Shown here: positions 34,208 to 49,222 of the stretch, piece by piece
Position numbering within the stretch: position 1 is the stretch's first letter
How the letters are laid out: every line of letters begins with the position of its first letter
The notes under the pieces: generated by a model
Told to the model about the DNA's origin: nothing
Seen by the model: the letters and a program-made list of their open reading frames with translations, nothing else
The model's database searches: none
NCBI RefSeq assembly: GCF_016894385.1
Contig: NZ_CP069811.1
Location: 1,712,501-1,776,500 of the forward strand
Reading direction: 5' to 3'
Length of the DNA stretch: 64,000 bases
DNA from: Cupriavidus oxalaticus
GTDB lineage: Bacteria > Pseudomonadota > Gammaproteobacteria > Burkholderiales > Burkholderiaceae
Position numbers and translations under genes: made by a program

Positions 34208-34645
34208 CTAGGGACGCGCCGGCTGCGCACGGTATTGTTCGCGCAGCACCCGGAACAGCTCATGGCTGACCTGCACGCCGCGATACTGGCGCCGCACGAC
34301 CGCCCGCATGCGCGAGCCCAATACGTGCGCTCGCAACGCACGCGCATAGCGCCGCTGCACCGCCAGCTCGCCCTTGCTGACCGCGTGCAGGATGGCGCGG
34401 TCCGAGCGGTGCTTGCCGGCGCCGTGCCGACATGCCGCGGCCGGCATTGCCTCTGGCAACTGACCGAGCTCCAGCAGGCACGCCTGCAGTTCCTGCGCGG
34501 CCAGCGCGAAGGCGTTGGCGCGGCTGGTCAGCAGCGACTTGAGATGCGGGTTGGCGGCAGCGTGAGCCGCGCGCCGGCAGCCGAGCTCACCCTCGCGCGA
34601 GACCGCGATCAGCGCGTTGAGCACCAGGATCTTTTTCTTTGCCAT
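34208..34645 (-). CDS. PA2169-type four-helix-bundle protein (DUF2383)
   Basis: 145 residues. LNALIAVSREGELGCRRAAH near the start and a second helix pair (KSLLTSRANAFALAAQELQ, HAVSKGELAVQRRYARAL) fit the ferritin-like DUF2383/PA2169 fold, although iron ligands are not obvious. The first residues MAKKKILVLN are basic. Found in stress islands of Pseudomonas and Burkholderiales; function unknown. Middle gene of a three-gene minus-strand operon. Confidence 0.75.
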   Translation of the reverse strand: MAKKKILVLNALIAVSREGELGCRRAAHAAANPHLKSLLTSRANAFALAAQELQACLLELGQLPEAMPAAACRHGAGKHRSDRAILHAVSKGELAVQRRYARALRAHVLGSRMRAVVRRQYRGVQVSHELFRVLREQYRAQPARP

Positions 34646-34681
34646 CGCACACCTGCCTGGTCCGCGGCCGGACCCGTGAAG

Positions 34682-35065
34682 TCATCGATCGGGGCCGGCC
34701 GAGGCCGGCGGTTGCTGGCGGGCGCCCTGCGCATGGCGCATGTCGGCGCGGGACAAGGATAGTGGCTCGGCGCCTGCGCCGCCAGTGCTGTCGCGCGCCG
34801 TGCCAAAGGCCCGGCGCGATGCCGCTTGCCAGGCCTTGCGTGCCTCGCGCATGCCGCGCAGGTTCATGGCGATCAGCGCCAGCTGCAGCACGATCAGCGC
34901 ATGCGCATCGCCGTGCCATCCCCAGGCGATCCACAGCGCGTTGCTGGCCAGGAACACCCAGAACCCGGCGCGGCGCCGTCTAATGGAGCGCGATCCCACC
35001 AGCCATGTGGCCAGCACCGTCACCACCATGGCCGGCCATTGCGCAGCCTCCAGCCACCAGTCCAT
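34682..35065 (-). CDS. Small inner-membrane protein
   Basis: 127 residues from ATG 35065, preceded by GGGGGAAC. Three helices: AAQWPAMVVTVLATWLVG, GFWVFLASNALWIAWGW and ALIVLQLALIAMNLRGM, followed by a polar tail of about 45 residues. The pattern WIAWGW-x-A resembles small PnuC/amino-acid-transport-linked proteins but no family can be named safely. Operon leader of the PA2169-type and His-rich membrane genes. Confidence 0.7.
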   Translation of the reverse strand: MDWWLEAAQWPAMVVTVLATWLVGSRSIRRRRAGFWVFLASNALWIAWGWHGDAHALIVLQLALIAMNLRGMREARKAWQAASRRAFGTARDSTGGAGAEPLSLSRADMRHAQGARQQPPASAGPDR

Positions 35066-35528
35066 GCAAGTTCCCCCGGCTTGTCCATCGTGGCATGGGG
35101 CAAGAAGCGTACCGGGCAATGCGCCCGGCGCTGCATGGCCGGCCCTTGGCTTAATGCCGTTCAGTTAACCACCGTCGTTCCCGCGCAGGCGGGAACCCAG
35201 TGACTTCAAAAGACGCTGGATTCCCGCCTGCGCGGGAATGACAGTCGTGGTTGATACCCTTAACTGAAGGCATTTGGCCCGCGGCTGCTTCTTTCCATGG
35301 GGCATGGCGTACCCGGTACTTTTTACAAGCGGTAGCGTTTCGCGCACATTGCCTTTCGGCGGAAATCCTTTGGCACGGCGGGGCTCCGCCGCATATCTTC
35401 TATCGAGCGGGCGCGCTGGCACGCACTTCGCATGGGTGATGCGCATGGGTATGCCATCCCGCCGGCTGGCCATCTGGCGCCGGGCGGGTGACTGTTGCTC
35501 CGCCGGAGCCAAACACCGGGAGGATTTT
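35066..35528. other. 463-bp control region upstream of the glycogen/trehalose operon
   Basis: No gene seen. It holds a REP-like inverted pair at 35167-35250, then the motif GTACTTTTTACAAGCGG at 35316-35332, and GC-rich sequence up to GGGAGGA (35519-35524), the RBS of glgE. The reading frame of glgE is open back to 35274, but the GTG at 35529 is better supported. Confidence 0.6.
35167..35250. repeat. REP-like inverted pair
   Basis: One unit runs forward (hairpin GTTCCCGC-GCAG-GCGGGAAC, 35177-35196) and the second is inverted (ATTCCCGC-CTGC-GCGGGAAT, 35220-35239), so the outer flanks CCACCGTCG and CAGTCGTGG are also complementary-like. Head-to-head pairing of two REP units is the usual form of such elements, and the solo copy at 33437 shares the first half. 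Confidence 0.75.
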
Positions 35529-38500
35529 GTGCGGATCTGCCAGATCGACCTGACCGGAACCCCGGACGCCGACGAACACGGCTTGCAACGCGTGGCGGCG
35601 CTGGGCTTCGACCACGTACTGATCGGCGGCTGGCCGCACCTGTCCGGGACCGACACGCTGGCGGCGTGCGCCCGGCACGGGCTGGCGCCGCTGCTCGACA
35701 TCTCGCTGGACCGCTACAGCGCCGATGGGGAAGGCGCTCCCGATCCGGGCTGGATCGACGCCGCGGCCCCAGCCTTCGCCCCTCACGAAACCGACAACCA
35801 TCTTCCCGGTGCACGCCTGCGCTGGCATGACCCGCAGGTGGCCGAAGCATTGGTGCGATGGTGGGCCGCGCGGCTGCGCCTGGCATGGGCCTCGGGCGCA
35901 GCCGGCTTCTGCTGCCGCGCGCCGGCACGCGTGCCCGGCAGGCATTGGGCAGCGCTGGCAGAAGCGCTGCGCAACGAAGCTGCGCCCCCCGAAGCGAGCG
36001 GCACGCCGCGCCTGCTGGCGTGGACGCCCGGCCTGACCCCCGCGCAGCTGGACGACCTTGCGCCCGCCGGCTTCGATGGCGCCTTCTGCTCGCTGCCCTG
36101 GTGGGACTTCCGCAGCGCCTGGCTGACCGAAGAGATCGCGCGGCTGCGCCGCTTCGGCCGCGTGCTGGCGGCGCCGTCGCTGACACCTGCCAGCCAGGAT
36201 GCGCTGAGCGCACGCCGTGCGCTGTGGACCGCCGCCGCCATCGGCGACGGCATCCTGGTGCCGGCCGGCTTCGAGACCGGCGGGACGCTGGCGCGCGACC
36301 CGCTGGCTCCCGACGGCGCCGGCCAGGATGGGGCCCCCTATGACATCACGCATGAACTGCTCGAGGCGACCACCTGGCTCGCCTCGCGCGATCCCGCGCC
36401 GGCGCTGGCGGTGCGGCTGCTGAGCGGGCCCGGGGCACCACTGACGGTGCTGGCGCGGTTGCCCGCGCCGGACGGCTTGTGCGCAGACCCCGCGGCAGGC
36501 AATGGCTTTGCCGAGCCCGACGGCGCCGCGGCGCTGATGGTGGTGGTCAATCCCGACCCGATGGCGCCCGGCACGCTTGGCGCCGACCGCGTGCTGAGCG
36601 CGCTGCCGCATGCCAGCGCCCATCTCGAAGCCACGCCGGGCGGACCCGGCGGCACGCCGGACGCCAGCCACCGGCTCGACGCACTGGGGTCGATCACGCT
36701 TGCACCGGCCGACATCCGCCTGTTTGAAGCGCCGCCGGTGCCGCTGACCCGGCCCGGCATGCCGCGCGCCGATGCCAGCACGCCGCGCGGACATGAAACC
36801 CTTTCCGCGACCGGGCTGGGCAGCGTGGTCGCCGCCATGGAAGCCCCGCGCATCGCCATCGAGCGGGTCGAGCCCGCCTGCGACGACGGCCGCTTCGCGG
36901 TGCGGCGCGTGGTGGGCGAGCGCGTGGAAGTCAGCGCCGATATCTGGATGGACGGCCACGACAAGCTCGCCGCCGCGGTGCTGTGGCGCGCCCCGGGCGA
37001 GACCGACTGGCACGAGGCACCGCTGTTGCCCGTGATCAACGACCGCTGGCACGGCAGCTTCCCGCTGGTGGCGCTGGGCCGGCATGAGTTCACGGTCGAG
37101 GCGTGGCGCGATGCCTATGCCAGCTGGCTCGACGAAATCGGCAAGAAGCGCGCGGCCGGCCTCGACGTCAGCCTGGAGATCGAGGAAGGCGCCCGGCTGG
37201 TTGCCGACGCGCTGCTGCCGCCCGCCGCCGGGAAGGGCAGGAACGGGAAGAAGGGCAATGGCAGGAAAGGCGGCCGGGAGCCCGCCCCGGACAGCGAACT
37301 GTCCGCCATCGTCGATGAACTGACCGCTGCCGCGGGCAATGACGAGCAACGCCTGGAGATCCTGCTGTCGCCCCGCACCGCTGCCGCCATGCAGGCCCAC
37401 ATGGCCACGCCGGCCGGCAGGCAGTTCGCCTCGCGCCACCCGGTGGCGCTGCCGGTGGAAGCCGACCGCCTCGCCGCCCGCTATGCCAGCTGGTACGAAC
37501 TGTTCCCGCGCTCGCAAAGCAACGACGAGCAGCGCCACGGCACCTTCGACGATGTCATCGCGCGGCTGCCCGCCATCCGCGCGATGGGCTTCGACGTGCT
37601 CTACTTCACGCCCATCCACCCGATCGGCCGCACCCACCGCAAGGGCCGCAACAACAGCCTGCGCGCCGAGCCCGGCGACCCGGGCAGCCCCTATGCCATC
37701 GGCGGCGAGGAAGGCGGACACGATGCCTTGCATCCTGAGCTGGGCACCTTCGACGATTTCCGCCGCCTGTGCAACGCCGCCGCCGCGCACGGGCTCGAGA
37801 TCGCGCTCGACTTCGCGATCCAGTGCTCGCCCGACCATCCGTGGCTGAAAGACCATCCCGAATGGTTCGCGCACCGCCCCGACGGTTCGCTGCGCTACGC
37901 CGAGAATCCGCCCAAGAAATACGAAGACATCGTCAACGTCGACTTCTATGCCGCGCCGCCGGCAGGGGCCGCGCTGTGGCAGGCGCTGCGCGACGTGGTG
38001 ATGTTCTGGGCGGATCACGGCGTGCGCATCTTCCGCGTCGACAACCCGCATACCAAGCCGCTGCCGTTCTGGGAGTGGATGATCGCCGACGTGCGCGCGC
38101 GCCATCCCGACACCATCTTCCTGGCCGAGGCCTTCACGCGGCCGAAGATGATGGCGCGGCTGGCCAAGCTGGGCTTCAGCCAGTCGTACACCTACTTCAC
38201 CTGGCGCAATACCAAGTGGGAGCTGACCGAGTACCTGACCGAGCTGACGCAAGGGCCGCTGCGCGAATTCTTCCGCCCGCACTTCTTCGTCAATACGCCG
38301 GACATCAACCCCTACTTCCTGCACCACGGCGGCCGCCCCGCATTCCTGATCCGCGCGGCGCTGGCCACGCTGCTGTCGGGCCTGTGGGGCATGTACAACG
38401 GCTTCGAGCTGTGCGAGAGCGCGCCCTTTGTGCTTAACGGCACGGTGCGCGAGGAGTACCTCGACTCCGAGAAGTACCAGCTGCGTGCACGCGACTGGCA

Positions 38501-38936
38501 CCAGCACGGCAACATCGTCGCCGAGATCTCGCGCCTGAACGAGATCCGCGCCAGCCACCCCGCGCTGCAGAGCCACCTGGGGCTGCGCTTCTACCATGCC
38601 GGCAACGATGCCGTGCTGTGGTTCGCACGCTTCCTCCCGGGCAGCGACTACCTGTTCGGCGACGACGTGCTGCTGGCCGCGGTCAACCTGGACCCGCGCA
38701 ACGCGCACGAGGCCGATATCGAACTGCCGCTGTGGGAATGGGGCCTGCCCGACCATGCGCGCGTGGCCGTGCACGACCTGATGCGCGGCCAGCGCTTCGA
38801 GCTGCACGGCAAGCACCAGCGCATCCGCCTCGACCCCGCGCAACTGCCCTTCGCGGTGTGGCACGTGCGCCCGCTGGACCGGCCGGCGCCGCGCCCCGCC
38901 GCCGCCCCGGCATCGACCGACCCGCATGGCGCCTGA
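35529..38936 (+). CDS. glgE: Maltose-1-phosphate maltosyltransferase GlgE with extra N-terminal domain
   Basis: 1135 residues, against about 660-700 for standard GlgE. GTG 35529 was chosen because GGGAGGA lies just upstream. Residues 1 to about 440 are an extra alpha/beta region resembling a degenerate GH13 barrel (LGFDHVLIGGWPHLSGTDTL) without catalytic carboxylates. The GlgE core starts at IAIERVEPACDDGRFAVRRV, carries a Lys/Gly-rich insert (566-586), then the GH13 catalytic domain with nucleophile Asp838 (FRVDNPHTKPLPFW) and acid Glu867 (FLAEAFTRP), 29 residues apart as in S. coelicolor GlgE. It extends alpha-1,4-glucan from maltose-1-phosphate supplied by the next gene. Confidence 0.9.
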   Translation: MRICQIDLTGTPDADEHGLQRVAALGFDHVLIGGWPHLSGTDTLAACARHGLAPLLDISLDRYSADGEGAPDPGWIDAAAPAFAPHETDNHLPGARLRWHDPQVAEALVRWWAARLRLAWASGAAGFCCRAPARVPGRHWAALAEALRNEAAPPEASGTPRLLAWTPGLTPAQLDDLAPAGFDGAFCSLPWWDFRSAWLTEEIARLRRFGRVLAAPSLTPASQDALSARRALWTAAAIGDGILVPAGFETGGTLARDPLAPDGAGQDGAPYDITHELLEATTWLASRDPAPALAVRLLSGPGAPLTVLARLPAPDGLCADPAAGNGFAEPDGAAALMVVVNPDPMAPGTLGADRVLSALPHASAHLEATPGGPGGTPDASHRLDALGSITLAPADIRLFEAPPVPLTRPGMPRADASTPRGHETLSATGLGSVVAAMEAPRIAIERVEPACDDGRFAVRRVVGERVEVSADIWMDGHDKLAAAVLWRAPGETDWHEAPLLPVINDRWHGSFPLVALGRHEFTVEAWRDAYASWLDEIGKKRAAGLDVSLEIEEGARLVADALLPPAAGKGRNGKKGNGRKGGREPAPDSELSAIVDELTAAAGNDEQRLEILLSPRTAAAMQAHMATPAGRQFASRHPVALPVEADRLAARYASWYELFPRSQSNDEQRHGTFDDVIARLPAIRAMGFDVLYFTPIHPIGRTHRKGRNNSLRAEPGDPGSPYAIGGEEGGHDALHPELGTFDDFRRLCNAAAAHGLEIALDFAIQCSPDHPWLKDHPEWFAHRPDGSLRYAENPPKKYEDIVNVDFYAAPPAGAALWQALRDVVMFWADHGVRIFRVDNPHTKPLPFWEWMIADVRARHPDTIFLAEAFTRPKMMARLAKLGFSQSYTYFTWRNTKWELTEYLTELTQGPLREFFRPHFFVNTPDINPYFLHHGGRPAFLIRAALATLLSGLWGMYNGFELCESAPFVLNGTVREEYLDSEKYQLRARDWHQHGNIVAEISRLNEIRASHPALQSHLGLRFYHAGNDAVLWFARFLPGSDYLFGDDVLLAAVNLDPRNAHEADIELPLWEWGLPDHARVAVHDLMRGQRFELHGKHQRIRLDPAQLPFAVWHVRPLDRPAPRPAAAPASTDPHGA

Positions 38937-38956
38937 CCGGCATACGTGGAGACACG

Positions 38957-44600
<5,644 letters not shown>

Positions 44601-44604
<4 letters not shown>

Positions 44605-46844
44605 CCCGACCTTTCGCGGACCGGCTGCTGCCGGGCAAGCCGTACCCCCTGGGCGCCCACTGGGACGGGCTGGGGGTCAACTTCGCGGTGTTTTCGGCGC
44701 ATGCCTCGCGCATCGACCTGTGCCTGTTCTCCGACAACGGCCGCAAGGAACTGGCACGCCTGCCGCTGCCGGAATGCACCGACGAGATCTGGCACGGCTA
44801 CCTGCCCAACGCGGCGCTCGGCACGCTGTACGGCTACCGCGCGCACGGCCCCTACGATCCCGCGCACGGGCACCGCTTCAACCCGCACAAGCTGCTGCTG
44901 GACCCGTACGCGCGCCAGCTGAGCGGCCCGGTGCGCTGGGCCGACGTGCTGTTCGGCTACCGCCTGCAGAGCGCGCGTGGCGACCTGACGCCGGACCGCC
45001 GCGACAGCGCCCAGAGCATGCCCAAGGCGGTGGTGATCGACGAAAGCTTCCACTGGGGCGACGACCGCCCGCCCGCCGTGCCGTGGCCCGCCACCGTCAT
45101 CTATGAAGCCCACCTGCGCGGCCTGTCGATGCTGCGCGGCGACCTGTTGCCCAACCTGCGCGGCTCCTTCGCCTCGCTGTGCGACCCGCGCTTTATCGAC
45201 CACCTGGTGCAGATGGGCATCACCACCGTCGAGCTGCTGCCGGTGCACGCCATCCTGCAGGACCGCTTCCTGCTGGAGCGCGGGCTGCGCAACTACTGGG
45301 GCTACAACACCATGGCGTACTTCGCCCCGGAACCGGCCTACCTGGGCACCGGGCAGCTGCAGGAATGCAAGGTAGCCATGCGGCGCCTGCATGCGGCCGG
45401 CATCGAAGTGATCCTGGACGTGGTCTACAACCACACCTGCGAGGGCAACGAACTGGGGCCGACGGTATCGTGGCGCGGCCTGGACAATGCCAGCTACTAC
45501 CGCCTGATGCCGGGCGAGGCGCGCCACTACATCAACGACACCGGCTGCGGCAACACGCTCAACCTGTCGCACCCGCGCGTGCTGCAGATGGTGATGGATT
45601 CGCTGCGCTACTGGGTGGAGTGCTACCACGTGGACGGCTTCCGTTTCGACCTGGGCAGCACGCTCGGGCGCGAAGGCAACGGCTTCGACCAGGGCTCGGG
45701 CTTCTTCGATGCGCTGATGCAGGACCCGGTGCTGAGCCGCGTCAAGCTGATCTCGGAACCGTGGGACCTGGGCCCGGGCGGTTACCAGCTCGGCAACCAC
45801 CCGCCCGGCTTTGCCGAGTGGAACGACAAGTTCCGCGACACTGCGCGCCGCTTCTGGCGCGGCGATGCCGGCAAGCGCGGCGAACTGGCCGCGCGGCTGG
45901 CGGCCTCGGCCGACCTGTTCGACCGGCGCCACCGGCGCCCGTGGGCCAGCGTCAACTTCATCACCGCGCACGACGGCTTTACGCTGGCCGACCTGGTCAG
46001 CTACGGCACCAAGCACAACGAGGCCAACGGCGAGGACAACCGCGACGGCACCGACGACAACGCCAGCGCCAACTGGAGCCCGGACGGCAGCGTTGAAGGC
46101 CCGACCGACGACCCGGACATCCTGGAGCGCCGCAGCCGCGTGGCGCAGGCGCTGATGGCCACGCTGCTGCTCGCGCAAGGCACGCCGATGCTGACCGCCG
46201 GTGACGAATGGGGCCGCACCCAGCACGGCAACAACAATGCCTACTGCCAGGACAACGAGATCTCGTGGCTGGACTGGAAGCAGGCCCAGACGCCCGCTGC
46301 GCAGCCGCTGCAGCACATGGTGCGGCGCCTGCTCGCGCTGCGCCGGCGGCTGCACGCGCTCACCGGCGACCGCTTCGCCCACGGGCGCCAGGAACCGGCG
46401 CGCGGCATCGCCGACATTGCCTGGTTCGATACTGACGGCAAGCCGCCCACCCCCGAGGAATGGGCCGATCCGGAAGTCCGCACGCTGGCGCTGCGCCGCG
46501 CTGCCCTGCCGCCGCAACCTGAACGCCGGCAACTGGGCTCGCTGCCGGAAGAAGAGGAGGAAGACGAGGACGATGCGCGCACCGTGCAGGTGACACTGCT
46601 GCTGCTCAACGCCGGCGAGGCCGACGCGTCGTTCCTGCTGCCCGAGCCCCGGCTGGCCTGGACCCTGCTCTTCGACAGCAGCCGGCCGGAAGCCACCGAG
46701 TCCGAGCTTGCCGGCGACGCGGTGGGAGAAAGCCAGGTGGTGCCAGGCCATTCGCTGGTGCTGCTGGCCGCCCCGGCCCGCAGCCGCGAGAGCCCGCACC
46801 AGGAAAGCCCGCCGCTGGGCGCGCCGCAGGAGACACAGGAATGA
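44601..46844 (+). CDS. glgX: Glycogen debranching enzyme GlgX
   Basis: 747 residues. [20 protein letters not shown] at the N-terminus (CBM48), [34 protein letters not shown], catalytic region [15 protein letters not shown] and [16 protein letters not shown], and [16 protein letters not shown] mark the isoamylase/GlgX group. It cleaves alpha-1,6 branches of limit dextrin. A run of acidic residues (EEEEEDEDD, about 650) lies in the C-terminal domain. ATGA overlaps at both ends (with glgB and malQ) show tight coupling. Confidence 0.95.
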
Positions 46845-49108
46845 CCCGACGCACGCACCGCAGCGCCGCGCCACACTCCGCACCGCCCCCCACGCCACTG
46901 CAGAAGCTCGCGCTGCACGCGGACCTGCTGCCGCATTGGACGGATGCCTGGAACCAGCCGCGGACCGTATCCGACGATGCGCTGCGGCGCGTGCTGGACG
47001 GCCTTGGCCTGCCCTGCTCCACCCCCGGCCAGTGCGAGGCCGCGCGCGCCTGGCTCGCGGCCGATGACGCCGCCCATGCGCTGCCGCCGCTGGTCACCGC
47101 CGAACGCGGCCAGCCGGTGGCGGTGCCGTGGCCGCACACGCTGCCGCAGCGCGCTTACCGGCTGACGCTGGAAGACGGCGCCATCGTGACCGGCACGGCC
47201 GTGCGCGCGGAGGGCAATCCGGCCGGCACCATGCTGCTGCCACCGGTCGACGTCTGCGGCTACCACCGGCTCGAACTGGGCGATGCACGGACGGTGCTGG
47301 CGGTGGCACCTGCGCGCTGCTACGGCGTAGCGGACGCGCTACGTCACGCCGGCCACGCCGGCCGCACTGCCGCTGGCGCCGGCGCACGCCCATGGGGGCT
47401 GGCGGTGCAGCTCTACAGCCTGCGCCGCGGCGCCGCCTGCGGCATGGGCGACCTGACCGCGCTGGCCCAGTGCTGCACCAGCGCCGCCGCCCTGCACGCC
47501 GACGCGGTCGCGATCAACCCGCTGCATGCCGGCTTTGCCGCGCTGCCACAGCGCTACAGCCCGTACGCGCCCTCCAGCCGGCTGTTCCTGAACCCGCTGT
47601 ACGCCGATCCCGCCGCGGTGTTCGGCCAGCAAGCGCTGGACGCCGCCATCGCCGCGCTAGGGCTCGGCGAGCGGCTGGCGGCGCTCGAAGCGCTCACGCA
47701 GATCGACTGGGTCACGCTGGCGCCATTGCGCTACGCCGTGCTGCACTGGCTCTGGCAGCGGCGCGAGACCCTGCTGCCGCGCGCCGCGCTGGATGACTGC
47801 GCCGCCTTGCGTGCCCGCGGCGGCACGGCACTGCATGCGCATGCCTGCTATGAAGCGATCCAGGCGCAGCGGCTCGCCACGGCCGGTAACGGCATGAACC
47901 ACGCTGCGGCGCCTGACTGGCGCTGCTGGCCGGTCACGCTGCGCTCGCCCGCCGATGCCGCGGTGGCGGCCTTTGCCCGCGACCACGCCGACGAGGTGGC
48001 CTACCACGCCTTCCTGCAATGGCTCGCCGCCGATGGCATGGCGCGTGCGCAGCGCGCCGCGCGCGACGCCGGCATGGCGGTGGGCGTGGTCTGCGACCTG
48101 GCGGTCGGCGCCGACCCCGGCGGCAGCCAGGCATGGACCCGCCAGCAGGAAATCCTGGCCGGCTTCCATGCCGGCGCGCCGCCTGACCTGTACAACCCGC
48201 TCGGCCAGGACTGGGGCGTGGCGGTGTTCTCGCCGCGCGGCCTGCGCCGGCAAGGCTACGCCGCCTTCCTGGAAATGCTGCGCGCCAACCTCGCCCATTG
48301 CGGCGGGCTGCGCATCGACCATGTGCTGGGCCTGGCGCGGATGTGGCTGGTGCCCGCGGGCGCATCCGCCAGCGACGGCGCCTACCTGCGCTACCCGCTC
48401 GAAGACCTGCTGCGGCTGGTGGCGCTGGAATCCTGGCGGCACCGCGCCATCATCATCGGCGAGAACCTCGGCACGGTCCCGCCCGAGCTGAACGCGACGC
48501 TGGCCGCGCGCGGCGTGCTCGGCATCGACGTGCTGTGGTTCCAGCGCGAGGCAGTAGAGGCGGCCGCGGCCACGGTCGATCCAGCCATCGAGGCCGGTCC
48601 GGCGCCGTTCCAGCCCCCCGCCCAGTGGCCGCCCGAGGCCATCGCCACCACATCCACGCACGACCTGCCCACCGTCGCCGGCTGGTGGTCCGGACGCGAC
48701 CTCGAATGGCGCGCCCGGCTGAAGCTGCTCGCACCCGGTGAAACCCTGGCGCAGGCCCAGGCAGCCCGCGCCCGCGAGCGCGGCGCGCTGTGGCAGGCGC
48801 TGAACGACGCGGGGCTGTGCCACGGCCCGGAGCCCGGCCCGGCGCACGCGCCGCTGGATGCCGTGCTGGCCTGGCTGGGCACCGCGCGCACGGCGCTGCG
48901 CGTGGTGCCGCTGGAAGACCTGCTGGGCGAGGCCGAGCAGCCCAACCTGCCCGGCACCACCAGCGTCCATCCCAACTGGCAGCGCCGGCTCGATCCCGAC
49001 GTGCGCGCGCTGGCCGACGCGCCGGCGCTGCGCGCCCGCGTGCAAGCGATCCGGCAAGCCATTCGCAGTGGCCGCCACGGCACCCTGCATCCGCCGCCGC
49101 GCGGCTAG
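46841..49108 (+). CDS. malQ: 4-alpha-glucanotransferase (amylomaltase)
   Basis: 755 residues. The GH77 signature is present: GLAVQLYSLRR near 185, INPLHAGFAALPQRYSPYAP, nucleophile Asp493 in LRIDHVLGLARMW, and IIGENLGTVPPELN with the acid/base Glu. Like the E. coli enzyme it has an N-terminal extension before the barrel. It transfers maltodextrin segments released by debranching. ATGA overlap with glgX; a 114-bp gap to glgP follows. Confidence 0.93.
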   Translation: MTRRTHRSAAPHSAPPPTPLQKLALHADLLPHWTDAWNQPRTVSDDALRRVLDGLGLPCSTPGQCEAARAWLAADDAAHALPPLVTAERGQPVAVPWPHTLPQRAYRLTLEDGAIVTGTAVRAEGNPAGTMLLPPVDVCGYHRLELGDARTVLAVAPARCYGVADALRHAGHAGRTAAGAGARPWGLAVQLYSLRRGAACGMGDLTALAQCCTSAAALHADAVAINPLHAGFAALPQRYSPYAPSSRLFLNPLYADPAAVFGQQALDAAIAALGLGERLAALEALTQIDWVTLAPLRYAVLHWLWQRRETLLPRAALDDCAALRARGGTALHAHACYEAIQAQRLATAGNGMNHAAAPDWRCWPVTLRSPADAAVAAFARDHADEVAYHAFLQWLAADGMARAQRAARDAGMAVGVVCDLAVGADPGGSQAWTRQQEILAGFHAGAPPDLYNPLGQDWGVAVFSPRGLRRQGYAAFLEMLRANLAHCGGLRIDHVLGLARMWLVPAGASASDGAYLRYPLEDLLRLVALESWRHRAIIIGENLGTVPPELNATLAARGVLGIDVLWFQREAVEAAAATVDPAIEAGPAPFQPPAQWPPEAIATTSTHDLPTVAGWWSGRDLEWRARLKLLAPGETLAQAQAARARERGALWQALNDAGLCHGPEPGPAHAPLDAVLAWLGTARTALRVVPLEDLLGEAEQPNLPGTTSVHPNWQRRLDPDVRALADAPALRARVQAIRQAIRSGRHGTLHPPPRG

Positions 49109-49222
49109 CCGCCGGTGTCGGCTGCCAGGGTGGCGCCGGCCCCACCCGCGCCGCGATCCGGGCGCGTACTGTTCTCCCGATCCGCTAAGCTTGACCCACC
49201 AGCATGTGCAGGAGGTCCCGCC

